Assembly: GCA_947683625.1 (NCBI GenBank)
Contig: CANTUR010000281.1
Span: 1,192,001-1,256,000 of the forward strand
From: Mallotus nudiflorus
Lineage: Eukaryota; Streptophyta; Magnoliopsida; Malpighiales; Euphorbiaceae
DNA length: 64,000 nucleotides
Reading direction: 5' to 3'
Made by a program: the position numbers and the translations under genes. Each line of letters starts with the position of its first letter. Positions within the stretch are counted from its first letter, which is position 1. Below, in pieces: positions 22,581 to 34,819 of this stretch. The notes beneath the pieces were generated by a model that did no database searches, was not told where the DNA came from, and saw only the letters and a list, made by a program, of their open reading frames with translations.

Positions 22581-23916
22581 TGTGTGTAATATTTACATAT
22601 TTTTGTGTTGAATTTTATGATTTTTGAATTAATAAATAATGTTAATTAGGTAGATTTTAGGTTAATTAAGAAATATTTTTAGTTGATTTTTATTTAGGAT
22701 TTTATTATTTTTTGTTTAATTCTAAGTCAAGTAAAGAGATTTATTCAAGTGCCTAATTATTTTTCCCTCTTTTATAGGAGATTTTATTATATAAATCTAA
22801 AAAGCCGAAGGATTGGATGACATGTCTTTGATATAGGCGTGTTGAAGCCATGTTTGCTATAGGACCTTAAGCATATTAAAGCACGACTTCAACATGGGGG
22901 TGTGCAATTAGTGTTACCTTATGGAATTCTGGTTTGAAGAACCACATGGCCATGCTAAGACCATGTCGAAGTCGTGCTGAAGAGTTGTAACACAACACCA
23001 GATCAACATGGCCATGTTGAAGCTATGTCAGATGAAAGAAGTTTTCCTTCTTGAAAAGGACTTGAGAATTCAAGGGCAATTAGGGCTCTATCATTCAATG
23101 CTTATAAAAAGGGGAATATGAGGAGTATTACGAAGCCATTCAGAGGAGACATAAAAAGCAACAAACAAGAGCTTAAGAAGGCGAATAAGGGTGTGAGGAT
23201 TGAAGCATGCTTAAACAAGTTTTAACTATTCTTCTTCTTCATTCTCTTGTTATTTATTTTATTATTCATAGATTTTATTTGTGCCACTAAAATTATGTGT
23301 GGCTAATTTCTTTTAGGAATTAGGTTTGGAGTAGCTATTTTATGAAGTGATTGAATGCAAATCTTTATTAATTTAATTTTCAATTAATTCTATGTGTTGA
23401 GCTTAATGTCTTGTTATCATTCCAAGCCTGTTTGATTGCATGTTTATGGGTAAATTAACCAATGAGAGTTAGGGGGATTTATCAGCTTAAGACTCATAGG
23501 ACTTAGACCACTTGACCACGAGAGTAGGCAAGCTCTTCAAGGGACCATAAGAGTAGGGAGCCCTTCGGTGGTGAACCACGAGGGTAGGTTAAAATTTAAT
23601 ATTGACATGCTTAATTGAGCTCAAGAGAGTTTTTAGGTATTTTAGAATAATTACCCATAATTGAAATCAAGGTGTTTAATAATTAAAGTGTTCATGGTCT
23701 TATTGGAATAGTGAAACTAAACCTGAGCTTCATGTTTTTATCATTTGATTTCTTTTAATTTCAGTTGTTTAGATTTATATTTTTTAAATTACTTTATTGA
23801 TTTACTGGCTAGGAATATAAGTTGAAATATTAGTATTAAATATTCAATACTCATGCGAATGATATTTTTTGCACTATAATTCATAATCCGTGTGCTTGTG
23901 GGTTTTGAACACAACA
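22581..23916 (+). mobile_element. Element B 3' LTR, about 1336 bp
   Basis: It starts TGTGTGTAATATTT after the purine-rich region and ends 'ttttgaacacaaca'. The last 149 bp match the 5' LTR remnant at 18896-19050. Internal near-repeats around 'acatggccatgttgaagc' (22850-23040) are a feature of this LTR. No target duplication can be tested because the left end is lost. Confidence 0.75.
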
Positions 23917-24926
23917 CTAATCTCAATTATTCGTATAATATTTGAACTTTTTGTGTTCATATGAACATAAATTTATAAAATATGCTAATTTTATATAAAT
24001 TTACTATTTAAAATTTTCATATTTTCACAATATGTAGTTTATTATTTTAAAAAAATAGTAATTATTTATTTATTCACTATAGCATATATCATTCACTAAA
24101 TAAAAATAAATGAATAAAAATTTATATACTTTATTTGAAATGCTCTAAACATTTTTCTTCTCATACATTATTATTATTTCTTCATAAATTTAACATGTAC
24201 TCATCCAACCCTTCAATGGTGAAAATGTAGATATTTCATTTCTGATCTTAAGTTATTATTTTTTTTATGACTTCACATATAAAAGAAACACCTTGATAAT
24301 ATAAAATCCAATAGGTTTGGTATTCAAATGCTAGATTATATCCTATGATGGTTATAAGAAATTGAAGTAGCAGGCTATCGTGGGCCCATAAAAGCTTCAC
24401 AAAAAGGGACTATGCATCACTTGTCTAGAACATCTTCTAATAAGCCAACCTCAGAGATAAATTAGTAATTCTATAAAGGCACAAAAAAGAATAGATCAAT
24501 ATTCAAGTTGAAACCTGCAAAGCTACTATAGTAGCTCAACAGGCAAGTGCAAGGCAACAAACACAATTCTAGGCACAAGCATAGGCACAACCGATAAGGC
24601 ATAAAAAATGAGTAGAATGGGGGCTACTTCTGTTATTCATTATAGAAATTAGTACATTGATTTAGACATTATTCTCCCCAAGATTTAGGTAAAGGGGAAC
24701 ATACACAAGAGAAGTGCAAATATCCAACATCTATGGTGACTAGATCTTTAACCTTAAGCCCTTGATGACCATTCACTCCCCCCCTAAATAGCATAAGGAG
24801 CAACATGAGAGTTAGTAGGAGTAGACGTCACAATGTTCCACCTATCACACCCTTGGAATTACAAAAATAAAATAAAATATAAAATGTCTAAAATGCCCCT
24901 ATGACCATAAAATGCTACCCCTTGAT
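23917..24926. other. No gene recognised; possible retroelement fragment
   Basis: The first 300 bases are AT-rich with no structure. 24340-24830 has a Gln-rich coding-like stretch on the plus strand but with stops and no zinc knuckle I can confirm. It is the target DNA of C1. Confidence 0.35.
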
Positions 24927-24931
24927 ATAGG

Positions 24932-25064
24932 TGTAGACGGTGGAATTTAGCACACATTCAAGATTTTAGCAACCGCAACACTGTTTGAGCTGAAGGATCT
25001 AGAGAACACACTACTACATCACAAATACATAGCATGGAGATAAGGAGTCGCCACCCAGGGTAAT
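24932..25064 (-). mobile_element. C1 3' LTR, segment 1
   Basis: 'tgtagacggtggaatttagc' to 'cacccagggtaat', matching 50797-50930 and 55828-55957. It is interrupted by element E exactly where the other copies read 'ggtaataattggg' or 'ggataataactggg'. Confidence 0.88.
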
Positions 25065-26881
25065 TGTGAGCGAACTCTTTTCTTTTTACTGTTATGTTAT
25101 TACTTTAATAGAAAGTGTAGCGGGTCTTTCCGTTTCTCAGAGACATGAAAAATTTACCAAATAGGGACAAATGTTTAGTCTCAAGGGATAAGACGCTTTT
25201 GATTTTATGGAGTCACCTCTCGACTTTTAAAAAATCAAGAAAAGAAAGGGACAACATCGGGTCACTCAATGAGTATTGCTCCTAGCAGAGATTTTTAGGT
25301 TTGGGGGATTGCATATATTTTTTGACTATTTCTCATTATATGATATTCGATGTATTGCTACTGCAACATTCTAGTTTTAATAATGACAGTTTGTATAGCA
25401 TTCACATAGTACATCAGATAATATAAAATAATAAAGCTAAAAATTTATTTATTACATCGCTTTCTTAATAAAATACATATGAAAAAAGGAAAGATTATGG
25501 AAAGATAAATCTAGTATGAAAGATCTACAAGAATAATTTACATAACTCATTTGATGAATAATAGGATGATCATGCATGCTTGTAGTGAGTATTTATACTA
25601 TGATGATGTATAATGATAATATAAAGGATGCGTGAGGTCATCATTGGACCGAGAGCATGATAACTCTATTTTGGGACATGAACTTTTCACATTATTGGTA
25701 TTTACGATATGATTTCATAACTTTAGAAATAGAGGATGCAGAATGATGATAATAAAGCATATATAATTCACGCAGCATGTAAGATTTCCAGTCTCATCAC
25801 ACAAACATAACAATATTCCCAAATGTTGGAAATAGTAAAATAAATTGCAATATGATAAAATAAATGTGCTAAAATGATTGTATGGTCCTTGGACTCAACT
25901 AAGCTTGTGTGAGCTTTAAAGCTTTAAGTTTAAAAGATTATCAAGCTTTCCTCATCGAGAGGTTCAAAATGACAACAGAATGATGCTAGATTGTATACCT
26001 TTGAAGCATGCTTTGATAAAGATGAGGCTTGGTTTAGTGGAAAAAAGGGATCTAACAACCTAAGGGAAAGGTTGTGGGAGAGCAAAAACTAAATGGAAAG
26101 GGATTTCTTGCGCCTTCAATCGGACTAATTTTTGTGTGTGTGTGTGTTTCTATTAGCTGCTCCCTCAAAATGGGGTGTATAGGGGTCTATTTATAGAAAA
26201 AATTTTGTAGAATAGGGTGTGTAGGCATGGTCATGCATGTAAAAGTGGATTTTTGTGCATGATCACACCAAGTGTGTGTGGCCATGCACAGTGTGCACAT
26301 GTGCATTTTTATGCGCACTTTTATGCTCTACGTGCTCTTCTTGGGTTTTATACGTGCTATTCCAAGGTTGGTTCCTAGGGTTCTTGGGCCTTCAGGATGC
26401 ATTTTTGGAGTCCATTTTACCAAATTCGGCCTCAATTTTAGCATATAACACCTAAGGGTGTTTATGCGCACTTCTTAGCGATACACGATGATGCTTGGGT
26501 TGTGTTGGACCATACCGAGACCACTTCCAGAGGTTTTGGAGCCCTCCAGACATGTTTCTAAAGTTTTTTTTTATTAAAATCAATTTCTATTTTTTCATAA
26601 AATCAGGTCCCGGTCTGACAAAATGTGCACCGACCCAATAAGTTAAGTATTATGAGAGGAGTTTTCTTGAAATAAACCTCTCGTTGTTCTGATAATTTGT
26701 ATTTCACAAGGTCATAGCATAATTTAATGTCTCAGTGATCAATTTTGCACACTCGTGGGGTCGGTTAGGTGTTTTAAGGTTGCACACTTCAAAGGTGTTA
26801 CGAACGAGCAGACTCTAGTCATCTCAAAGATTTATTTCATCATTGGACCATTTTGGGGACAGTCAAATTTAAGGTATGATA
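25065..26881 (-). mobile_element. Element E 3' LTR, 1817 bp
   Basis: Plus-strand ends are 'tgtgagcgaact' and 'aaggtatgata' (the final CA has decayed to TA). It aligns with 40840-42547, by eye at nearly nine of ten bases with transitions predominating. About 110 bp near 25110-25230 is missing from the 5' LTR copy. No coding function. Confidence 0.9.
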
Positions 26882-27129
26882 GTTGGCCCTTACTTCACAT
26901 GTGTTGTATAGCCACCTAGCGCTAGTGTTAATACACATGAAGTAAATGCAAAGATGCAAAAAAAACATTTTAGCAGGGAGAAAAGTAGTTACATGTGGGT
27001 TGTCTTTAGACGTCTTGTCAAGATTTGACTACTGTTGTTTTGTTTTGTTTATTGTTGTTGTTCTGTGAGTTGGTCATCACACAAGGTGCTATTTTGGTAC
27101 ATATGCAAGCTCGTGATTCATGCAAAGTG
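26882..27129 (-). other. Spacer between E 3' LTR and tandem array
   Basis: Directly next to the LTR the minus strand reads 'gtgaagtaagggccaac', a weak polypurine-like tract. Nothing else is recognised. Confidence 0.4.
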
Positions 27130-27860
27130 CATTTAGGATTTGTGCAATTATAACCCTTTTAGGTGTCACACAAATGAAGATGCTACTAAACAATAAAAAT
27201 GCGGATGTGACTATAACCTTTTTAGGTGTCATGCAAATGAACATGCAATTGTAACCTTCTAAAGTGTCCCACGAAATAAGCATGCGACTATAACCTTCTT
27301 AAGTGTCACATGGAATGAACATACAACTATAACCTTCTTAGGTGTCATGCGAAATGAACATGCAACTATAACTTTCTTAGGTGTCACAATAAATGAACAT
27401 GGGACTATAACCTTCTTAGGTGTCATGTGAAATGAACATGCGACTATAACCTTCTTAGGTGTCACGCAAAATGAACATGCGACTATAACCTTCTTAGTTG
27501 TCACGCAAAATGAACATGCGACTATAACCTTCTTAAGTGTCATGCAAAATGAACATGTGAGTATAACCTTCTTAGGTGTCACGCAAATGAATACATGATT
27601 ATAATCTTCTTACATGTCATGCGAATGAACATGCAACTATAACCTTCTTAGGTGTCACGTAAAATGAACATGCGACTATAACCTTCTTAGGTGTCACGCG
27701 AATGAATATGCGATTATAACATTCTTAGGTGTCACATGAAATGAACATGTGACTATAACCTTCTTAGGTGTCATACGACTATAACCTTTTTAGGTGTCAT
27801 GCAAAATGAACATATGACTATAACCTTCTTAGGTGTCACACGAAATGAGCATGCTACTAA
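27130..27860 (-). repeat. 39-bp tandem array, about 18 units
   Basis: Units read 'gactataaccttcttaggtg' followed by 'tcacgcaaaatgaacatgc', with an exact 39-bp step across most of the array. Some units are shortened (near 27780) and edges are diverged. Because 39 is divisible by three and the consensus has no stop in one minus frame, long ORFs such as 27259-27582 appear, encoding a 13-residue repeat. I treat that as a by-product. Arrays of this kind in the 3' untranslated part are known for Ogre/Tat elements. Confidence 0.93.
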
Positions 27861-28172
27861 GCAAATGAGAATTCTTCTAAGCAGTGTGGATGCTCCTAAG
27901 TAATGAGAAGATGCTTCTAAAAAATATAAATGCTTTTAAATAAGGTAAGGATGCTTCTAAGCAATGAGGAGGTGCTTCTAAGAAGTGAAAGTGCTTTTAA
28001 GCAATGTGAGCATGTGAAAGTGCTTCTATGTAATGAGTGAGTGCTTTTAAGCAATGAATGAGTGCTTCTAAGTAATGTGAAGATACTTCTAAGCGATGTG
28101 AAAGTGCTTCTAAGCAATATGAGAGTGTGAGAGTGCTTTTAAGTAATGAGAGAGTGCTTCTAAGTAACGAAT
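27861..28172 (+). repeat. About 21-bp tandem array
   Basis: Thirteen or so units of 'tgcttctaagcaatgagaga' type (range about 19-29 bp, mostly 21) follow the 39-bp array directly. Units are more diverged than those of the 39-bp array. Confidence 0.88.
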
Positions 28173-28657
28173 GAGGTAGTAATGATGATACAGTAATGAT
28201 GAAGTGATGATACAATGATGATACAGTGATTTTTCATGTTGAGGATGTTATTTTAATGATTTGCAGTAAGATATCCTTACAGTGAATTTTTCATGCAATG
28301 TCTTTAGACAAATAGAGTCCTCATCAGTGTACTTTTATGTGAGTTTTGTGCATATCTTATGCTCAAATGGAAGTTTAGGACTATAGAAGTGAGTGTGCAA
28401 AGTCTCGAAGTACGTGTAAAACCATAAAAGAGCACATGGAAGGGGACAGTGCTAGTGATTGCATGTGGGGGCCATATGGTCATGCGCCTAGCGGGTGGTC
28501 ACACGCTTCCCCCCTTTAGGTTGGCCATTTTTGAAGGTCTTGGGAGGCTTCGTCTAGACTTCTTTGAGTGTTTTCTAACTTTTCTTGACCCTTTTTGTGT
28601 TTCAAGTGCTTTTTGCTATGTTTTTACTTTTATACTTCCATTTTCTTTTGCGTACAA
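28173..28657 (+). other. Region upstream of the PMD gene
   Basis: Contains short 'atgatgatacagtgatga' near-repeats at 28170-28230, and then unique sequence up to the PMD start. It would hold the promoter of the antisense gene if there is one. No TATA box is assigned with confidence. Confidence 0.35.
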
Positions 28658-31264
28658 TGGAGTTTCCCAACATTCCTGAGGGTTTGGAGGACATTTTTAT
28701 TGATGTTGATGTTGATCTTGAGGGTGACTTTACAGAGGCTAATGGCACTGGGACATCCATCGTAGGGACTAGTACATCTAGTGCTCAGAGTTCTCAGCCT
28801 TCTAGGCTTTCTTCGGGAGATCTTATCCCTATTGTTCTTAGCTTGGAGACTCATGCTTGGGTGCATCATCATCGTGAGGTAGGTCCCTCTTTGCCCTTAT
28901 TTTCTGAAGCTTGTTTGTCGACTGTTTTGCTGTTTATTTTGTTGTATGAGGTTATTATAGTTGTTGGTCTGTAGCTCTTATTATAATGATCTTATCTAGC
29001 TTTATTATAGATGTTGATGCTGATAGCTCTTACTTTATTTTCTCTTCATGATTATCTACTTGCCATAATGCTTTTCTTTTCGGCCTTTATGGTTTTGATC
29101 CTGTTGAGTGATAGAGAGAGATGTGTTAGTATTTAGTAGTTATGTAAATTTTTGATAGAGTACCTATTATTTGTCACCTTATAGGTATGTCACTGTGCTA
29201 CCTAGTAGTTTTAATAGGGTCAGCATGTACTATCAGGGTCTCTCGATATGTGTGAATAAAATGGTTACTGGGAAGGGCTTTAATGGGGTGATTATTGCAT
29301 TGTCTTACGACTTATATGCATCAAGTCAGATTGCCATGTATACATTAGTAGAGCGGTGGATGGACACGATGCATATTTTCCATCTGCCTGTCGGGGAGAT
29401 GACTATTACCCCCCTTGAATTTTACCGCCATTACGGGCTTGAACTTTTCTAGAGAGCCCATTCCTTTTAGTGAGGAGGAGTTTTCTGCTGCTATGGTGAG
29501 GAGGTGTCTCATGAGGGATTTGCTTGGGGTAGTCACTCCTATAAAGTCTGGTTGCCTATATCTTGCTCGATACATGGAGTTTGTTTGCTCTATGTGGGCT
29601 TTATATGATGATGGTCTTATCTTAATGGAGCAGCGGGCTCACTACTTTTTATTTTATTTATTGAGTGCTAGTATCTTCCCAAACCCTTTGAGTATGGGTG
29701 ATCTGCGATTGCTACCCATCTTAAGAGATCGGGATGGCCTGCTGGGCTATTATTGGGGCATTGATGCCTTCGCTCAAATGTACTCTAGTCTTGATGCAGC
29801 ATGTCAAGGTGGCTTAAGGATATGCATATGCTTATTCGTGCTGGTCGTGAGTAGGAGTTATGCTATCTGTTCTTTTGTTTTTAGTTTATTATTTCTAGCC
29901 CTCTGATTTTGATATATCTGGGCATATGAGTTCATGATTCTTCCTCATCAGTCCATTGAGCATTTCCAAAAGGATGGCTTCCCTTGTTATTCTTACTGGA
30001 TCTAGAAGACTACTAATTTGATTGAGGATTGCATGGTAGCTCGGGACCATATGAGAAAGTTGTACCTTGATCAGGTATGTTTGATTATTGTTGTGTTGGC
30101 TATTCCTTCCTTAGGGATCATTCATTTATTATTGCCCTTTGATCATATCTTTCTTCATTGGTGGGTGGCAAGATCTCACTGGACAACAGAGATGGTGGCT
30201 ACATGGTAGCTGACAGAGATGAGTATTACTCCTTGGCTTCATCGACAGGGTGTGGTATTTGGGCACGTGAGTCCATCATTGGTGGGATGGCCTATACATA
30301 AGGTGAGTTCCCATCGCTCCCCCTAGGGACATGTTCTGGGGCCATGAGCTTTGTGGTGACAATCTTATAGTTGTTATGATAGGATTCCCCTCTGAGAGCC
30401 TCTTAGAGAGTGAGGGTTTGCCTTATGCCAATGTATTGATCTCGTTGATTAATGTCGTAGTTGATGGGACCTTTCCTTCACCTCTACCTTCTTAGGCAAA
30501 TGCATCTCATCCCTCGTGTTCAAGGGGTAGACCATCACGCGAGTCATTGAGAGTTGCTTCTTCTGATCCAATAAGCCTTTATTCCTATTTCGGTGCAAGC
30601 ATATAGAAAATTTTATTAGTCATAAAGTGTAATTGACATGAGTTGTGTGAACTTATTTGCAAAAACATCGGAGGAGATCTGGATCCCGCTTCGAGTAGGA
30701 TAAGAGCATGCTTCGCACTGAGGTGACTACTCATGCCAGTGGTATGGCTTCTAGTAGTACTATCCTTAAGAACTTAACGATTTAGCCAACTTTATCTTTG
30801 CTTGGGATGGATATTCTTAATAGAGCAATGAGCTTCGATTTGCCTAAACCTTACTTTCCTCAGTTGGGTGTTGCTCTTACTGATGCTACCCACGATCATG
30901 TTCTTCACTTATTCTTGCCTGTGTTTCATTTATTTAGTGAGTGGTGGTTGACTTATTTGCTTGCTTTTGTAGATTCCTATCTCCTCTGGTCAGTATTGGT
31001 ATAATGTTGTTGGGAGTGCATAACAGTGCTTTTTACAGTTCACTACCACTCAAAGGGTATGCCTTCTTTATTATTCCTATTTATTTTATGCATATATTTT
31101 ATGTATGAGTGTAATATGTAATGCAGGTTGAGCACCATTTCACTAGTCGCGAATGGGAGCGGGAGCGTGTAGCTTATTGTGACCGTATTAGTGATCTGGA
31201 GTCATAGCTAACATCCTTTACAATGAATAATAATGAGCCAGGATCAGACCAGGGGGATACTTGA
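28658..31264 (+). pseudogene. Plant mobile domain (PMD/MAIN-like) gene carried antisense in element E
   Basis: Starts ATGGAGTTTCCC (28658) with an acidic, Ser-rich N-terminus. A likely intron runs from the GTAGGT at 28880 to the AG before 29192. The core shows 'LVERWMDTMHIFHLPVGEMT' (29345-29405), the PMD hallmark (T(H/F)xFHLPxGEMTIT). The frame then shifts near the C run at 29409-29414, and the next frame continues 'AITGLNFSREPIPFSEEEF', 'YLLSASIFPN' and 'YSSLDAACQGGL', all PMD-typical. Further exons lie near 29920-30075 ('IWAYEFMILPHQS') and 30150-30300. The last exon (31129-31264) encodes a coiled-coil 'REWERERVAYCDRISDLES' and a TGA stop. Host PMD proteins (MAIN, MAIL1) act in gene and TE silencing. 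Captured copies in LTR elements are known. Confidence 0.75.
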
Positions 31265-31439
31265 GCAGGATCAATGCTTGCTTTTAATGGTAGCCACGAT
31301 CGATGTAGTTGTTTTAGGAGCTAGGTGTAGGACTTTTGGCCTGTGGTTTGCTTTATTATAGTATTTTCTTGAGGGTCTCATGCGTGGGATAGATTCTATT
31401 CTGCCCAAGCTTCCCAAGTAGAAAAAGTATCTGCTACTC
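31265..31439 (+). other. Downstream flank of the PMD gene
   Basis: No domain. It contains 'tggcctgtggtttgctttat', which may be 3' untranslated sequence of the antisense gene. Confidence 0.35.
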
Positions 31440-32290
31440 ATTTGTTAACAGTCTATTATGCAACGCAAGCCAAAGGAAGGAGCGAACCCCTCAATTCCTA
31501 TTATTTTCCTCAGCTCCGGTCATGAAACTCTCTGCCCTTCGCCCCTTGGCTTGGTTATGAAAGTAGGTTGTGATCCACATCGAGAAAGAAATGTAGGACA
31601 AATTTTTTCATGTTTTCATATTCCAATTAAACGCCATAGTTTTAGCATTACAGCAAACCTATGTCAAATATATAGCGACTTTAGGTGCTCTAGCCAAAAA
31701 AAAATCCTTTCCAAAGAGGTGAATCACCACTTTTGGCCACGGGTTAAGGAACACCAACAATTTGAATTTGAAACAATCTATCTCCTTTTAGTAATTGAGG
31801 TGTCCATAATTGGGCTAGAAGCACTAATGGTAGTATACTTGCACCTATAGATGGGTTTATGGATGGACTAGTTAATTCTCTTTAGAAAGAGGTAGCCTTT
31901 CCTTAAGTGTCTGTTCACCTCAGGCAATGAATATGGATTCCCTTGCTTCGTAGATCTCTCTTACCTTACCTTAGGGCTTTACTGCTATACCGAGTTTACG
32001 GCTATACTACTAGACCGGCTTAACTGAATTTAAGAGCTGAGATTAGTAGCCCCATGATCGATGTTGTCAAAGCACCAAGGCTATCTTTCTTATCACCACT
32101 CTCTTCCTTTAGAATGGAAGACCTTTCAAAAGGGTATAGACGAAGAAGAAGGACTTTAGAGCAATCAAATGAACCACACTCCTTCGTATACATCGGGAGT
32201 CCATTGATGAGAAGGGGCTGGGGAAAGCTTGAACCCAGATCCTCACCTATTTTCCTCTTTTGTTTTTGCCTTTGTCTATAAGACCAACTA
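31440..32290. other. GC-richer insert, candidate mitochondrial DNA (NUMT)
   Basis: About 850 bp stand out from their surroundings: clearly more GC, few poly-A/T runs, a 130-codon open frame (31458-31850) and segments such as 'ccaaaggaaggagcgaaccc' and 'gaaggggctggggaaagc', in the style of plant mitochondrial intergenic DNA. It lies between the PMD gene and the integrase end of element E, where related elements have simple untranslated sequence. I cannot name the organellar gene or locus, so this is inference from composition. A captured nuclear fragment is the alternative. Confidence 0.4.
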
Positions 32291-32957
32291 GCGCACTTGC
32301 ATCTCTCTTTTGACTCTAAGTGTTGTATTTGGGTGTTTGTCTCTTATATTGTATGATGCTTGTATGATGATGACTATATATGCTTCCTATTGTGTATCAT
32401 TAATGATGATGTTTATTATCACTATCGTCTGCCTTTTTTTCCCTTTTTTGCCTAAGGCATCTCCTTTTGAAGCTTTTCACACTTTGCTGGGTTTTCTTTT
32501 TCTTCCCTTTTTTGCCTAGGGTGTCCCTTTTCAGAGCTTTTCACACTTAGCTGAGTTTTTTTTTTTGCTATACAATAGTGGTTGATCTCAAGGAATGAGC
32601 TTAGAGAGGATGGTAAGAACCATAGTTATGTAATGAGAGAAAATGCAAAGCATACTTGATGTAATTCATGATGATAAAATGTATTGCACTTTTCAAAGAC
32701 ATTTTGCATAAATTGGCAATTATTCACATTTCACTATAATCATTTAAGAAAAGCACAAGTGCATTTGTACAAATTTGAAATTTAAGGTTACCCCTATCCT
32801 TAACTAGCCTTCTTAGGTTTTCTAGTTAAGTATTTTCTCTCATTCCCTAATTTTTTCTTAAGCTGTCGTTTTTAGGTTTTAACTTAGCTGGAAGTCCTAA
32901 CTTTTGCTTGAGCTACCGTTTTTAGGTTTTCAACTCATTGGGATGATTTTTTTTGCC
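32291..32957 (-). other. Element E spacer with short duplications
   Basis: Two copies of a roughly 64-bp unit containing 'cccttttttgcctagg' and 'agcttttcacactt' lie at 32441-32568. Two copies of a 'ccgtttttaggttt' unit lie at 32863-32935. No coding motif. It separates the integrase end from the antisense gene. Confidence 0.5.
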
Positions 32958-34010
32958 TTAGACATAGTATTTCTTCAAGCAGTCTATATTGACAAATTCA
33001 GAGAATTCATTGCCTTTAGAATCCATCAACTTGACTGCTCCTTTTGATAAGACATGTTTGACCAAGTATTGGCCTTCCCAGTTCGGTTTGCATTTCCCTT
33101 TAGGGTCTGGAACGTTCTTTCTAGTTTGCTTTAGCACCCAGTCTCCTACTTTCACACTCTTATGTTTTACTCTTCTGTTAAAGGTCTTAGCTAGTCGAGC
33201 CTGATACAACTATGTATGTTATAGAGCCTTGAGCCTTTTGTTGTCTAAAAGAGTGAGATTGTCATGCCTCTGTTGAGCCCACTGTACTTATGGCAATTCA
33301 GATTTGATTGCTACTTAAAGAGACTTGATTTCTATTTTGATCGGAAGAACTACTTCTGATCCGTACACTAGTGAGAAAGGAGTTGCTCCTATTAAAGTTC
33401 TAACTATTGTTTGGTACCCCCATAAGGCATGTGGCAATCTGTTTGCCTAGTCTCGATAAGTCTGAGTCATTTTTGACAAGATTTTTTTATGTTCTTGTTT
33501 ACAGCTTTGACGATCCCATTTGCTTGTGGTCAGTAAGGAGAAGATTTGCGATGTTCCACCTTATAACTCCTTAGTAGCTCTCTAACTTCCCTTTGGAATT
33601 GGACACCGTTGTTAAAGATGTTATGATGAGGGATCCCATATTAAAAGAACAGGTTTTTTTTTTATAAACTTAGCCACTTGTTTGGCTACTATCCTTGCGA
33701 ATGATTCTGCTATGACCCATTTTGTAAAGTAATCCATTGCCATTAGAATGAATCTATGTTTGTTCGAGGCTGTCAGGTGGATTTCCCCAATTATGTCTAG
33801 TCCCCATATTGAGAAGGGCCATGGAGAGGAGATGTAGTGTAGTTCTGTTGGGGGAAGATGGTTGACATTCCTGTGGATCTGACACTTATGGCATTTCCTT
33901 ACAAATTTGATGCAATCTTCTATTATTGTCATCCATAAGAACCCTTGCCTAATTAGCTTCTTAGCCAGGATTTCTCCATTCATGTGTGGACCATAAACAC
34001 CCTCATGTAC
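32958..34010 (-). pseudogene. Element E integrase
   Basis: The upstream half (33621-33983) has the zinc motif 'RKCHKCQIH' and the core start 'WGLDIIGEI' (first catalytic Asp), with 'MDYFTKWV' following. The second half is broken by frameshifts near 33650 and 33500, with 'NGVQFQREV' and 'PQANGIVKAVN' still visible around the second Asp and the Glu region (changed to a non-Glu residue here). 32958-33209 is an intact C-terminal segment with 'VGDWVLKQ', 'PNWEGQY' and the end 'NIDCLKKYYV', as in other plant gypsy integrases. It would join cDNA to target DNA in the nucleus. No chromodomain is seen, which argues against a chromovirus. Confidence 0.85.
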
Positions 34011-34251
34011 TTCTTTTACTGCTCGTGTAGCCTCAGTCTCATCTAGACATCAGAGTTATAAACCATATGAGGTTCTCATACATAACACACACTGGTGCAA
34101 TGTGAATTTCGATGCTAGTCGCTGGATGACTGCTTTGTCTTTTTCATCTGCTTGATCAGGATAGGCTTGTTCCTTCAGATATCTCTAGATGTCATAGAAC
34201 TAGGGCTTTTGAGCTATTTCTATCTTCACTATTGCAGTTTTTATAATAAGG
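34011..34251 (-). other. Linker between E RNase H and integrase
   Basis: Decayed coding-like sequence with stops. No motif can be placed with confidence. Confidence 0.4.
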
Positions 34252-34700
34252 TTATCCTGATCTAAGTAGAATCAAATGCTTCATAAGCATTTTGGATGGC
34301 CCTTCCCATACTGATGCTAGGGAAGCAAGTGCATTTGCCATCTGATTATGACTCCTAGGGAGATGAATGAATCTACATTTTTGGAAGGACATGGTGAGTA
34401 GCCTTAAGTGATCCAGATAAGGCTTTAAGTGTTGCTCTTTCAGTTCCCACTCTTTTGTGGCATGATTGATTACTAGCATGGAATCTCCAAAGATTTCGAC
34501 TTCTATGACATCTAGGGCTATTAGTGCTTCTATTCTAAGCATGCATGACTTATATTCTGCTTCATTATTTATGACCTTGAACTTGAGTTTTCTAGCAATT
34601 AGTACTATTCCACCTTCTAGAGATTACTGTATAACACTGACTCCTACGTTGAACTGATTGACTGCTCTGTCAAAGTACATGCGCTATCCTTGGATCTCAA
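34252..34700 (-). pseudogene. Element E RNase H
   Basis: A 96-codon open segment (34252-34542) contains 'EVEIFGDSMLVINHATKEWE' (the SDSxLVI strand with the catalytic Asp) and 'HNQMANALASLAS' (the HNxxADALA motif, with Asn in place of Asp). Upstream sequence to about 34700 supplies the decayed first strands. It would cleave the RNA of the hybrid during reverse transcription. Confidence 0.82.
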
Positions 34701-34819
34701 TAGTTAAGCTGAGGTTGTATGGGAAGTCTAGTTAGATTTCTTCTTAGTCTAGAATGGGGTTGAGAGCTAGAAATTTAGCCACTACTCTCCCTTTTATTGC
34801 CTTTTTAGTCAAATATTGC

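Noticed and set aside
27259..27582. 107-codon ORF with 13-residue repeats as a real gene
   Set aside because: It is produced by a stop-free 39-bp tandem unit. There is no conserved start, and adjacent units break the frame.
27130..27860. CRISPR-like regular repeats
   Set aside because: The 39-bp units adjoin each other without unique spacers, and the context is a plant retrotransposon.
31440..32290. Plastid origin of the GC-rich block
   Set aside because: No segment reads as a known plastid gene. The texture fits mitochondrial intergenic DNA better.
32958..33209. Chromodomain at the integrase end
   Set aside because: The segment ends in the non-chromovirus NIDCLKKYYV pattern without a chromodomain.
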